From NCBI GenBank assembly GCA_910584055.1, contig CAJTZS010000002.1, positions 91,200-155,199 of the forward strand: a stretch of DNA of 64,000 nucleotides, written 5' to 3'. Made by a program: the position numbers and the translations under genes. This document shows positions 25,872 to 34,097 of this stretch, piece after piece. The notes beneath the pieces were generated by a model. The model saw only the letters and a program-made list of their open reading frames with translations. It was not told the DNA's origin and searched no databases. The stretch is from an uncultured Muribaculaceae bacterium. GTDB taxonomy: Bacteria; Bacteroidota; Bacteroidia; Bacteroidales; Muribaculaceae. Each line of letters starts with the position of its first letter. The first letter of the stretch is position 1.

Positions 25872-27164
25872 ATGAATTTCATAGAAGAACTGACGTGGCG
25901 CGGCATGATCCATACCATGATGCCCGGCACAGACGAACAGCTCAACAAAGAGATGACCACAGCATACCTCGGAATCGATCCGACGGCAGACTCACTTCAC
26001 ATCGGTCACCTCTGTGGAGTCATGATGCTCCGTCATTTCCAACGATGCGGGCATAAACCCTTAGCTCTTGTTGGCGGTGCCACCGGAATGATCGGCGACC
26101 CTTCGGGAAAATCCGCCGAGCGCAATCTTCTTGACGAGAAAACCCTCCGCCACAATCAGGAGGCGATTAAGAAACAGCTTGCAAAATTCCTCGACTTCGA
26201 ATCGGATGCCCCCAACCGTGCGGAAATGGTCAACAACTATGACTGGACCAAAGACGTGACATTCCTGGATTTCGCGAGAGAAATCGGCAAGCACATCACC
26301 GTCAACTACATGATGGCGAAAGACAGCGTGCAGAAACGTCTGAACGGAGAAGCCCGCGACGGACTAAGCTTCACGGAGTTCACCTATCAGCTTCTGCAGG
26401 GATTCGATTTCCTCCACCTATATCAAGACAAAAACTGCAAGCTTCAGCTTGGAGGTTCTGACCAGTGGGGAAATATCACCACAGGAGCCGAACTGATCCG
26501 CCGTAAACTCGGCGGGGAAGTCTTCGCGCTGACATGTCCGTTAATCACTAAAGCAGACGGCGGCAAATTCGGCAAGACAGAAAGCGGAAATGTGTGGCTT
26601 GATCCACGCTACACTTCCCCCTATAAGTTCTATCAGTTCTGGCTCAACGTCTCTGATGCGGATGCTGAGAAATATCTTAAGATATTCACGTTCCTATCGA
26701 AAGAGGAGATTGAAGAGCTCGTGCGTGAACATAACGAGAACCCCGGCGCCCGTCCGCTCCAGAAGCGCCTTGCGAAAGAGGTAACAACGATGGTTCACAG
26801 CGAGAAAGATTACGAAGCTGCCGTTGAAGCGTCACAGATTCTTTTCGGCAACAATACCGGAGAGGCTTTGAAAGCTCTTGATGAGCAGACACTTCTTGAC
26901 ATCTTCGATGGCGTGCCACGTTTTGTAATATCAAAGGCTGAACTCGAAGCAGGGATTCCGGTACTCGACCTTTTAGCTGTAAAGGCAACAGTGTTCCCAT
27001 CGAAAGGTGAAGCGCGCAAAATGATTCAGGGTGGAGGAGTAAGCCTGAACAAAGAGAAGCTTACAGATTCCGCAGCCGTCATAGACTCGACTTCCCTGCT
27101 TGGCGGCAAATATCTACATATCCAGAAAGGGAAGAAGAACCATTTCCTCCTGATAGCAGAATAA
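25872..27164 (+). CDS. tyrS: Tyrosine--tRNA ligase
   Basis: 430 residues, the bacterial TyrRS-F-like type. The HIGH motif is in ADSLHIGHLCGV (about residues 36-47), the tyrosine pocket in YQLLQGFDFLHLYQ and QLGGSDQWGNITTG, and the KMSKS loop is KFGKTESG. A C-terminal S4 RNA-binding domain (AVKATVFPSKGEARKMIQGGGVSLN) completes the enzyme. A textbook terminator follows. Confidence 0.97.
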   Translation: MNFIEELTWRGMIHTMMPGTDEQLNKEMTTAYLGIDPTADSLHIGHLCGVMMLRHFQRCGHKPLALVGGATGMIGDPSGKSAERNLLDEKTLRHNQEAIKKQLAKFLDFESDAPNRAEMVNNYDWTKDVTFLDFAREIGKHITVNYMMAKDSVQKRLNGEARDGLSFTEFTYQLLQGFDFLHLYQDKNCKLQLGGSDQWGNITTGAELIRRKLGGEVFALTCPLITKADGGKFGKTESGNVWLDPRYTSPYKFYQFWLNVSDADAEKYLKIFTFLSKEEIEELVREHNENPGARPLQKRLAKEVTTMVHSEKDYEAAVEASQILFGNNTGEALKALDEQTLLDIFDGVPRFVISKAELEAGIPVLDLLAVKATVFPSKGEARKMIQGGGVSLNKEKLTDSAAVIDSTSLLGGKYLHIQKGKKNHFLLIAE

Positions 27165-27180
27165 GAAGTCAACAGATAAA

Positions 27181-27227
27181 ACATCGGGGCGAAGTTATTA
27201 ATTTAACTTCGCCCCGATGTTTTTATT
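27181..27227 (+). terminator. Rho-independent terminator after tyrS
   Basis: A perfect 17-bp stem (27181-27197 with 27204-27220; arms ACATCGGGGCGAAGTTA and its complement), loop of six, then TTTTATT. Confidence 0.92.
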
Positions 27228-27230
27228 CAT

Positions 27231-27249
27231 ATACAATCAATGAAGTTGT
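27231..27249. repeat. Copy of a 19-bp motif shared with 63651
   Basis: ATACAATCAATGAAGTTGT here and ATACAATCAATAAGGTTGT at 63651-63669 agree at 17 of 19 bases. Both lie in intergenic DNA. Confidence 0.5.
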
Positions 27250-27418
27250 GTAACTACTCAGCTATTTTCTTTTTAGGTAAAATGCATAGTATCAATGTAG
27301 GGCTACACCCCGGTGCAGCCGCAAAAACGGAAAAAACTGCATCGCGATACCGGATGCTCCGGGGGAGCATCCCTACATTTGACTGGCACTCAATCGGTTT
27401 TTATAGCCGAGTAGTTAC
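27250..27418. repeat. Nested palindromic element holding two inverted REP-like hairpins
   Basis: Outer arms GTAACTACTCAGCTAT (27250-27265) and ATAGCCGAGTAGTTAC (27403-27418) pair at 15 of 16 bases. Inside, AATGTAGGG plus hairpin 27301-27320 faces hairpin 27352-27372 (GGATGCTCC-GGG-GGAGCATCC) plus CCCTACATT in opposite orientation. The arrangement resembles a REP doublet or a MITE. No transposase lies inside and no target duplication was recognised. The rest of 27419-27563 holds no gene. Confidence 0.65.
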
Positions 27419-27530
27419 TGTCTGGCTCTCTTTTGTTAAAATCCATTTTCGGTGCAGTCACATAGCCCACTATGCTCCTTTGCCTTAAATGGATTTTATC
27501 CAAAAGATAGCCGCCCCAAATTTCACATTT

Positions 27531-27550
27531 ATTTTTAAACAAGCTCTTAA
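27531..27550 (-). repeat. 20-bp motif, identical to 62441-62460
   Basis: ATTTTTAAACAAGCTCTTAA occurs identically at both places. It lies just before the start of the following gene. A related core (GAGCTTGTTTAA) occurs at 19180 and GAGCTGTTTAAA at 49818. Confidence 0.6.
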
Positions 27551-27563
27551 TAGTACAAATATC

Positions 27564-28808
27564 ATGCCAAATATCAGGAAAAGGATAGAGTTTAGCAAGG
27601 TGAGGATATATCAGCAGGAACTGAGGCCGGAAAACACCGATGAAAACGGAGATAAAAACGACGAGGAGGGAAAAGATTTTTCAGAGTGTGAAATAAAATT
27701 TGAAATCAAAGGGGAAAATCTAAACGGACACGGCCCGCAGATAGCTGCCACCGTAACCGATGAAAACGGGGAAAGCCATCCTGCCATGGGAGGATGGCCT
27801 GAAGTTGAAGTGGCATTCACAGTAAGTGAAAGTGACATCCCGAGGGTTAACGCATGGTTTGACGACAACTATCAGGGAGTGACTGAGCCGGAGAGCGCGC
27901 TGTTACAGAAAAATCGCACTGCTGCGGTGCTTAACGCACTCAAAAGTTACTTCAATTCCGCGGTTTCATCGAATCTTTTTACATCTCCATTCCGAATCGG
28001 ATGGCACTACCGCTTCACCGATGGCTCGCTTTCCACATTTCACGACTCCGGAATATTGGCATGCTTTCACTCTGCGCCCCGATTGCTTATTGTGAGGCGG
28101 CAGCTCTCCGACAAGCACCTCCACACCCGCGCCCAAGTGAGGAATATACCCGGAAGGCTACATTATCAGCTACAGCCTGCATCAGATTTCAAAGAAATCC
28201 GCGACAGATTAAAGGCAATCGAAATATACATTACAAAGCCGGTGGAATTGTATCCCCCCAACGGAGAGGTTGCCGGCATACGAAGCGTGACCATTGACGG
28301 GTCTCCACACCGCTGCTGGCATTACGACCGATATTCGGAGAGCGATGTAGCGTTACGTGTTTCCCAGGATAATGATTTTCGGAGAATAGGGTCAATTTCC
28401 ATCAATGAAATCGGTGATAACAACAATTATATAGCCGTTCCCATTGCCGCCGGAGCTTTGGCGGATTTCTCAAAACTGCCAAAACCGGATTCCACAACCG
28501 GAGGCAATCCTTCAATGGCGGGGAAAACAATAAGAATCCTCACCGAACCGCTGCATCTCGATTATAAGGAGGATGAGAAAAGCGTCCGGGCAGTAACCCT
28601 CCGGGGAGTGTTCCAAAGGGACAAGGTAAAGTTTCGGCTATATGCTTCCCAGCATCGCGAAAACCGGCATCTTATAGCATCTGTAACCGGGCCCTATATC
28701 CGCGGTATATATGGAAACCGCTGGCGCTGGTTCGAAATTGAGATAGAAGCGCAGATGCGCGAGGGCGACTTCTTTGAAGCCGCGACCTTCGAATTCAACG
28801 TTTCTTGA
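27564..28808 (+). CDS. Uncharacterised protein, possibly phage-structural in origin
   Basis: 414 residues from the ATG at 27564 (MPNIRKRIEFSKVRIYQQEL), preferred over an upstream start whose extra 25 residues would be read from the 20-bp repeat. No signal peptide or membrane segment. Residues about 20-110 are acidic and strand-rich (ENTDENGDKNDEEGKDFSE). Later parts read WHYRFTDGSLSTFHDSGI, IRDRLKAIEIYITKPVELYPPNGE and ISINEIGDNNNYIAVPI. From memory this pattern resembles Bacteroidales phage-type structural proteins of unknown function, but the match is weak. It is flanked by tyrS and a SemiSWEET and is 11 kb from the phage cassette. Its end overlaps the next gene by 14 bases. Confidence 0.6.
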   Translation: MPNIRKRIEFSKVRIYQQELRPENTDENGDKNDEEGKDFSECEIKFEIKGENLNGHGPQIAATVTDENGESHPAMGGWPEVEVAFTVSESDIPRVNAWFDDNYQGVTEPESALLQKNRTAAVLNALKSYFNSAVSSNLFTSPFRIGWHYRFTDGSLSTFHDSGILACFHSAPRLLIVRRQLSDKHLHTRAQVRNIPGRLHYQLQPASDFKEIRDRLKAIEIYITKPVELYPPNGEVAGIRSVTIDGSPHRCWHYDRYSESDVALRVSQDNDFRRIGSISINEIGDNNNYIAVPIAAGALADFSKLPKPDSTTGGNPSMAGKTIRILTEPLHLDYKEDEKSVRAVTLRGVFQRDKVKFRLYASQHRENRHLIASVTGPYIRGIYGNRWRWFEIEIEAQMREGDFFEAATFEFNVS

Positions 28809-29061
28809 AATAATCGTTATACATCTTGATCCCGAAGACAATGGCGGAAGAAGTTCCGGTGATCAGATTGGTAATCCACAAAGGCATATTGCCAAGCATG
28901 AATCCCTGAATGACGAAGAATACAGACCCAAGAAACATCAGCAGAAAAGTTGGGAGTGCGATACCGTCGGTATCGCGAGTGCGGATTGTATATATTGCCT
29001 GGGGGAGATAACCAAACACCATACATATTGCGGCCGCATAGCCGATTATAGTTACGAGCAC
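28795..29061 (-). CDS. SemiSWEET-type (MtN3/PQ-loop) sugar transporter
   Basis: 88 residues with three hydrophobic segments, exactly one SWEET half. The PQ motif is present in GYLPQAIYTIRTRDTDGIALPTFLLM, and an asparagine sits in the third segment (LWITNLITG). Such proteins dimerise to make a small sugar channel in the inner membrane. Translation would begin at GTG (29061). It stands alone, transcribed towards the gene at 27564. Confidence 0.85.
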   Translation of the reverse strand: MLVTIIGYAAAICMVFGYLPQAIYTIRTRDTDGIALPTFLLMFLGSVFFVIQGFMLGNMPLWITNLITGTSSAIVFGIKMYNDYFKKR

Positions 29062-29168
29062 TTTAATTAATGTTTAATGTTGAATATTTAATGTTTAATG
29101 TTGAATGCCTTCCTTTAATGTGAAATGCCGAATCAAACCATTAAACATTTCACATTAAACATTTCACA
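29062..29168. repeat. TTAAACATT word-repeat inverted spacer
   Basis: Left half reads TGTTTAATGTTGAATATTTA, right half CATTAAACATTTCACATTAAACATTTCACATT; the two can pair. It occupies the whole gap between two leftward genes. Confidence 0.7.
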
Positions 29169-30011
29169 TTACAATAAGGTTCTTGGGAAGGCGTCGATAA
29201 ATGAGCCGGGGGTGGCGTTCAGAATCTCGACACCACGGGAGTCGGCAAACTCCTTGACAGCGAAATAGCTGCGGAAAGCTATCGAAAAGCTCTCGTATAT
29301 CTGATGCAGGTGAATGTCTTTGTAAAGGTTCTCCACGCGCTCCCGCTCCTTCTCGTTGTCGCGATAAAAATGCGGTTGCACCGACACCACTCGGTTGTTG
29401 TCTGTCACCCACAGGGTCTTGCTCCAGCTGTGGTCAGCCCCTGTAAGGAGAATCTTAGAATAGCCCTCCCTGATAGCAATCATAAGCGCGGGCACAAGGA
29501 CATTGCGCGGCCTTGGCATTGCAAGCCCATGCCCATACAGAAATCTCACCAGCCATTTCCAGCCGGAGGCAGGCGTGAGATTGAAATACCTCACCTCGAT
29601 ATTATCCGGCAAACGTTTTAAATCCTCGCATTTCCTTTGCTTTACGGGGACATAGAGTGCCATCCTCCAGTCCACTCGCCCCAATGCAGACCACATATCC
29701 TCAACATTCCCCTGTTTCCGTTCCTGAAAAAACAGGCCGTCGGCGAGAATATGCATCTTAGGCCTGAGGTCGAAAAAATCCTGCGTGAGCGGTGCGAAAT
29801 TCACAGAAAGCAGGTCATGAGATTTAAGCACATCCTTATGATTGTCAATGGCATCACGCAGGGAAGGGCCATTTCCCATCACAATCAATTCGCCCTTGTT
29901 TTCAGCGGATGCCGCCGACGGCTTGCCGGACATCAGACCCACTTTCAAAAGCGAAGCCATCGAATCTGCGAATGCGCCCAAAATACCTTTTATTTTATCA
30001 ACTTTTCCCAT
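29169..30011 (-). CDS. DUF115 / MptE-like family protein
   Basis: 280 residues from the ATG at 30011 (a TTG nine codons upstream is possible). The core reads GELIVMGNGPSLRDAIDNHKDVLKSHDLLSVNFAPLTQDFFDLRPKMHILADGLFF, the 'GNGPSL' signature of the DUF115/6-hydroxymethylpterin-diphosphokinase MptE-like family, and later ILLTGADHSW. In bacteria these often sit in surface-glycan or flagellin-glycosylation loci and may be transferases; the real substrate is unknown. No signal peptide. It diverges from the ferritin gene. Confidence 0.75.
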   Translation of the reverse strand: MGKVDKIKGILGAFADSMASLLKVGLMSGKPSAASAENKGELIVMGNGPSLRDAIDNHKDVLKSHDLLSVNFAPLTQDFFDLRPKMHILADGLFFQERKQGNVEDMWSALGRVDWRMALYVPVKQRKCEDLKRLPDNIEVRYFNLTPASGWKWLVRFLYGHGLAMPRPRNVLVPALMIAIREGYSKILLTGADHSWSKTLWVTDNNRVVSVQPHFYRDNEKERERVENLYKDIHLHQIYESFSIAFRSYFAVKEFADSRGVEILNATPGSFIDAFPRTLL

Positions 30012-30079
30012 CTTATAATCAGAAGTTGTATCAGCCAAATTTTAATCATAAATAATCTACAAAATTGCGAAATAATTGT

Positions 30080-30087
30080 TATTTTTG
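30080..30087 (+). promoter_or_regulatory. -7-like element before ferritin
   Basis: TATTTTTG matches TAnnTTTG and would give a leader of roughly 110 bases. No -33 element at normal spacing was found. Confidence 0.35.
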
Positions 30088-30202
30088 CAAAAATAATTTT
30101 TAAGCGGTTGTTTAAAAGAGTGCGGTCGTTGCGAGCAACAACCGCTCCGGTTTGCGAGCAACATAGATTACTAATTTAGACAATTAAAATATAAATTTCA
30201 AA

Positions 30203-30721
30203 ATGACAATCAATCAAAAACTTGCAGATGCAATCAACGACCAGATCAATGCTGAATTCTGGTCAGCGTTCCTTTATCTTTCAATGGCATGCTACTGGGA
30301 ACAGCAGGGCCGCTCAGGAATCGCAAACTGGTTTAAGGTTCAGTTCAAAGAAGAGCAGGCGCATGCTGAAATTTTCATCGATTACCTGCACGCACGCGGC
30401 GGGGAAGTGAAGCTCCAGCCAATCGACAAGATGAAACAGACATGGAATTCCCTTGAAGAGACATTCAGCGACACCTTGGCTCACGAGCAGAATGTGACAA
30501 AACGTATCAACGACCTTTACGCCCTCGCAGAAGAGGAGAAAGATTATGCAACACGCCAGATGCTGAACTGGTATATCGCGGAGCAGGTTGAAGAAGAAGA
30601 CAACGTCCAGAAAATTCTCGACAACCTCAAGCTTGTGAACGGCGACGGAACCGGCATACTCCAGATCGACCGCGAACTCGGAGCCCGCACATTTGTCGCA
30701 CCCAGCATAGCGAAGGAATAA
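30203..30721 (+). CDS. ftnA: Bacterial non-haem ferritin
   Basis: 172 residues forming a four-helix iron-storage subunit of a 24-mer. Ferroxidase-site residues are in place: E18 in INAEFWSAFLYL and E51 with H54 in KEEQAHAEIF, followed by the second pair of helices (LAEEEKDYATRQMLNWYIAEQVEEEDNV). It oxidises Fe(II) and stores Fe(III) in the cytoplasm. Length and motifs match FtnA rather than bacterioferritin, since no haem methionine pattern is apparent. Confidence 0.95.
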   Translation: MTINQKLADAINDQINAEFWSAFLYLSMACYWEQQGRSGIANWFKVQFKEEQAHAEIFIDYLHARGGEVKLQPIDKMKQTWNSLEETFSDTLAHEQNVTKRINDLYALAEEEKDYATRQMLNWYIAEQVEEEDNVQKILDNLKLVNGDGTGILQIDRELGARTFVAPSIAKE

Positions 30722-30745
30722 GCATAAATGCCCTTATTTCAATAG

Positions 30746-30785
30746 AGAATAATAATTATGGAAAAAATTCCGTAATTATTATTCT
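30746..30785 (+). terminator. Hairpin after ferritin
   Basis: A 16-bp AT-rich stem (AGAATAATAATTATGG with its complement, one wobble) closes a loop of about 8. The T-run behind it is poor, so it may be a weak terminator or mRNA 3'-end stabiliser. Confidence 0.6.
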
Positions 30786-30802
30786 ATTTGAAAAATTTTG
30801 AC

Positions 30803-30810
30803 TAATTTTG
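30803..30810 (+). promoter_or_regulatory. -7 element of pckA
   Basis: TAATTTTG fits TAnnTTTG and implies a leader of about 80-85 bases before the pckA ATG. The -33 region is not recognisable because the ferritin hairpin occupies it. Confidence 0.5.
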
Positions 30811-30896
30811 CAACGTGGTTAACAAGGGAACTGCATGCCCCCTTGAAACAGAAGAAGGCAAAATAACATTAAAACCCAAATAAATATCTAAGATTT

Positions 30897-32510
30897 ATGG
30901 CAACATTGGATTTGTCCCAGTATGGGATCAAAGATGTGAAGAACATCATTCACAATCCCTCTTATGAAGACCTTTTCAAGGATGAGACCAACCCCGCTCT
31001 TGAGGGCTATGAAAAAGGAATCCAGACCGACCTTGGTGCAGTTGACGTATTCACAGGCGTTTACACAGGCCGTTCACCCAAAGATAAATATCTCGTAAAA
31101 GACGAGGAAACCGAGAACACCGTTTGGTGGACAACAGAAGAATATAAGAACGACAACAAGCCTATCACTACAAAGGTATGGGACGAGCTTCGCGAAAAAG
31201 CCGTGAACGAGCTCAGCGACAAGACTCTCTATGTTGTTGACTGCTTCTGCGGCGCCAATCCCGCAACCCGTCTGAGCGTTCGCTTCATCATGGAAGTTGC
31301 ATGGCAGGCACACTTCGTGACCAACATGTTCATCCGTCCCACAGAGGAGGAACTCAAAGACTTCAAGCCCGGTTTCGTTGTGTTCAACGCTTCAAAGGCT
31401 AAATGCGAAAACTACAAAGAGCTCGGTCTCCACTCCGAGACAGTGGTTGCCTTCAATATCAAACAGCGCGAGCAGGTGATCATCAACACCTGGTATGGCG
31501 GTGAGATGAAGAAGGGTATGTTCTCAATGATGAACTACTTCAACCCCCTCCGCGGCATCGCTTCAATGCACTGCTCTGCAAACACCAACATGGAGGAGAC
31601 TTCAACAGCAATCTTCTTCGGTCTTTCCGGAACAGGTAAGACTACACTTTCAACTGACCCGAAACGTAAACTCATCGGCGACGACGAGCACGGTTGGGAC
31701 GATGACGGTGTGTTCAACTATGAAGGCGGCTGCTATGCAAAGGTTATCAATCTCTCTAAAGAGAATGAGCCCGACATCTACGGCGCTATCAAGCGCGACG
31801 CCCTTCTTGAGAATGTAACCGTTGAATTCCGCAGCCCGGAAGGTGAATGCAACTTCGCAGACAAGAGCGTTACAGAGAACACCCGCGTTTCATATCCTAT
31901 CTACCACATCGAGAACATCGTTAAGCCCGTTTCCAAAGGTCCGGCTGCAAAACAGGTGATCTTCCTTTCCGCAGACGCATTCGGGGTTCTTCCTCCCGTG
32001 GCTATCCTGAACAACGAGCAGGCTAAATACTACTTCCTCAGCGGCTTCACCGCTAAACTTGCGGGAACAGAGCGCGGCATCACAGAGCCGACCCCCACTT
32101 TCTCTGCATGTTTCGGTCAGGCATTCCTCTCACTGCATCCTACAAAATATGCAGAAGAGCTTGAGAAGAAGATGACAGCAAACGGCGCTAAGGCTTATCT
32201 CGTGAACACAGGTTGGAACGGTACAGGCAAACGTATCTCAATTCCTGATACACGCGGTATCATCGACGATATCCTAAACGGCGATATCGAGAAAGCTCCT
32301 ACAAAGGTGCTTCCTTACTTCGATTTCGTTATCCCGACTGAACTTCCCGGCGTTAACCCTGCCATCCTTGATCCGCGCGACACTTACGCAGACCCCAAGG
32401 AATGGGACGAGAAGGCAAAGAAACTCGCCGAGATGTTTATCAACAATTTCAAGAAATTCGAGACCAACGCAGCCGGCAAAGCCCTCGTTGCAGCAGGTCC
32501 GAAACTCTGA
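30897..32510 (+). CDS. pckA: Phosphoenolpyruvate carboxykinase (ATP)
   Basis: 537 residues, the ATP-dependent type. It interconverts oxaloacetate and PEP; in anaerobic Bacteroidales it often runs towards oxaloacetate, fixing CO2 on the route to succinate and propionate. The P-loop is GLSGTGKTTLS (near residue 243), the metal-binding DPKRKLIGDDEHGWDDDGVFNYEGGCYAK follows, and FTGVYTGRSPKDKY is the substrate loop. The gene is monocistronic, with its own -7 box and a strong terminator. Confidence 0.97.
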   Translation: MATLDLSQYGIKDVKNIIHNPSYEDLFKDETNPALEGYEKGIQTDLGAVDVFTGVYTGRSPKDKYLVKDEETENTVWWTTEEYKNDNKPITTKVWDELREKAVNELSDKTLYVVDCFCGANPATRLSVRFIMEVAWQAHFVTNMFIRPTEEELKDFKPGFVVFNASKAKCENYKELGLHSETVVAFNIKQREQVIINTWYGGEMKKGMFSMMNYFNPLRGIASMHCSANTNMEETSTAIFFGLSGTGKTTLSTDPKRKLIGDDEHGWDDDGVFNYEGGCYAKVINLSKENEPDIYGAIKRDALLENVTVEFRSPEGECNFADKSVTENTRVSYPIYHIENIVKPVSKGPAAKQVIFLSADAFGVLPPVAILNNEQAKYYFLSGFTAKLAGTERGITEPTPTFSACFGQAFLSLHPTKYAEELEKKMTANGAKAYLVNTGWNGTGKRISIPDTRGIIDDILNGDIEKAPTKVLPYFDFVIPTELPGVNPAILDPRDTYADPKEWDEKAKKLAEMFINNFKKFETNAAGKALVAAGPKL

Positions 32511-32537
32511 TAAACAGCTTCTTTCAATAACGTTCCA

Positions 32538-32574
32538 AGAGACATCTCAATCGAGGTGTCTCTTGTTTTTTTAT
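32538..32574 (+). terminator. Rho-independent terminator after pckA
   Basis: A 13-bp stem (CAAGAGACATCTC / GAGGTGTCTCTTG, one G-T pair), loop AATC, then seven T. Confidence 0.9.
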
Positions 32575-32635
32575 GCCCTAAAGCTGAACAGCAACACGTT
32601 CTTATCCGTTTTATTACCAAAAAGGTTGCGAATAT

Positions 32636-34036
32636 ATGAAATTGCTTTGGAAAACACACCTGGTCCTGTCGGGCATATTCTTTATTACGATGCCGGGACT
32701 CGCGGAAACCACCCCCATGCTGCGTGATTCCCTCCCTACGGAATGGGAATATTCATCTCAATACAGCACTGCGATGCCATCAGACGACCGCTGGTGGGAA
32801 GGTTTTGACGACCCCGTGCTCACCTCCCTCATAAAACTTGGCGAAAGCAATTCTTTCGACCTCACAATGGCGTTACATAGAATCGAAATGGCACGCCAGA
32901 ACTGGGAGCTCGCCAAGGCTGCATATTATCCAACGATCGGAATATCGGCAGGATGGACAAAGGAGCAACAGTCCGGCATGACATCCTCCTACTCCGGGAA
33001 AGCCATGGGGACCGACTATTTCTCGTTAGGATTGAATTTCTCCTGGGAAATCGATGTATTCGGACGCGTGCGAGAGCAATCCAAAGAAGGGAAGGCAACC
33101 TATAATGCCACCAAAGCGGAGTATTCCGCAGCCATGATATCCCTATGCTCCAACATAGCCACAGCATACTTCAATTACCGTCTCGCCCAGGGACGTATAG
33201 ACGTGGCGCAACGCCAGATAACATCGCAGGAACGCATCTCGAAGATCACGGATGCACGCTATGAAACCGGACTGGCGTCGAAACTCGACGTTGCACAATC
33301 TTTGACCGTATTATACTCAACACAAGCTTCCCTCCCCGCGCTCATCAACATGCAGAATGCCGCCCTCAACAGCCTCGCACTGCTTGTGGGGCGCTATCCG
33401 GACGATATAAAGGAAACGTTGGTTTCGGCTCGCGACCTACCCAATGCATTCCGCATGGTTAAAATCGGCGTGCCGGCCGACCTTATCCGGCGCCGCCCGG
33501 ATATACTCCGGGCAGAATATGAACTCGCGGGATATGCCGCAGCAGTTGGGATTGCTAAAAAGGATTTCCTGCCGACTTTGTCACTTAACGGTTCTGTAGG
33601 CACATCCGCACACAAAATTGATAACCTTTTTAGTAAAAACAGCTTCACCTACTCCATAGCTCCTCAGCTTTCATGGACAATATTCGAAGGGATGGCGCGC
33701 AACCGCCGGATGGCGGCAGCCAAGGAGCAGATGCTGGCCGGAATCGACAACTACAACCTCACGGTGATGAACGCGGTGATTGAAACCGAAAACGCGCTCT
33801 CTACGTACGACAGCTCCCTGCGTCAGATATCGCTTTACCGGAAAGTACTCAAAGAAAGCGAAGAGTCATTCACATTAGCCGTTGACCGCTATAAAAAGGG
33901 ACTGTCATCATTCACAGACGTCATGAACGCGCAGATAAGCATGCTCGAATACGAAAACACCCTTCTGGAAACCCGTGCCGCGGCATTGACATCGCTTGTA
34001 AAGATTTATGCGGCAGTTGCGGGAGCACCGGAGTAG
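32636..34036 (+). CDS. TolC-family outer membrane efflux channel (NodT/OprM-like)
   Basis: 466 residues with a signal peptide (HLVLSGIFFITMPGLAET). Two OEP repeats are visible, the first around WWEGFDDPVLTSLIKLGESNSFDLTMALHRIEMARQNWELAKAAYYPTIG and the second after VPADLIRRRPDILRAEYELAGYAAAVGIAKKDFLPTLSLNGSVG. Long coiled-coil helices are rich in Ala/Gln. No lipobox cysteine is seen at the signal end, unlike most OprM relatives. It is the first gene of a channel-adaptor-pump operon, an order opposite to the usual adaptor-pump-channel. Confidence 0.93.
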   Translation: MKLLWKTHLVLSGIFFITMPGLAETTPMLRDSLPTEWEYSSQYSTAMPSDDRWWEGFDDPVLTSLIKLGESNSFDLTMALHRIEMARQNWELAKAAYYPTIGISAGWTKEQQSGMTSSYSGKAMGTDYFSLGLNFSWEIDVFGRVREQSKEGKATYNATKAEYSAAMISLCSNIATAYFNYRLAQGRIDVAQRQITSQERISKITDARYETGLASKLDVAQSLTVLYSTQASLPALINMQNAALNSLALLVGRYPDDIKETLVSARDLPNAFRMVKIGVPADLIRRRPDILRAEYELAGYAAAVGIAKKDFLPTLSLNGSVGTSAHKIDNLFSKNSFTYSIAPQLSWTIFEGMARNRRMAAAKEQMLAGIDNYNLTVMNAVIETENALSTYDSSLRQISLYRKVLKESEESFTLAVDRYKKGLSSFTDVMNAQISMLEYENTLLETRAAALTSLVKIYAAVAGAPE

Positions 34037-34080
34037 ACCTTGGACATTAGGCTTTAGGCTTTAGGCATTAGATTTTTTTA
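34037..34080. repeat. CCTAAAGC word-repeat spacer
   Basis: Inverted words TTAGGCTTTAGGCTTTAGGC fill the gap between the TolC-like and adaptor genes. Same word family as 4207, 12963 and 39946. Confidence 0.65.
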
Positions 34081-34097
34081 AGAATTAAGTTTTAGTT

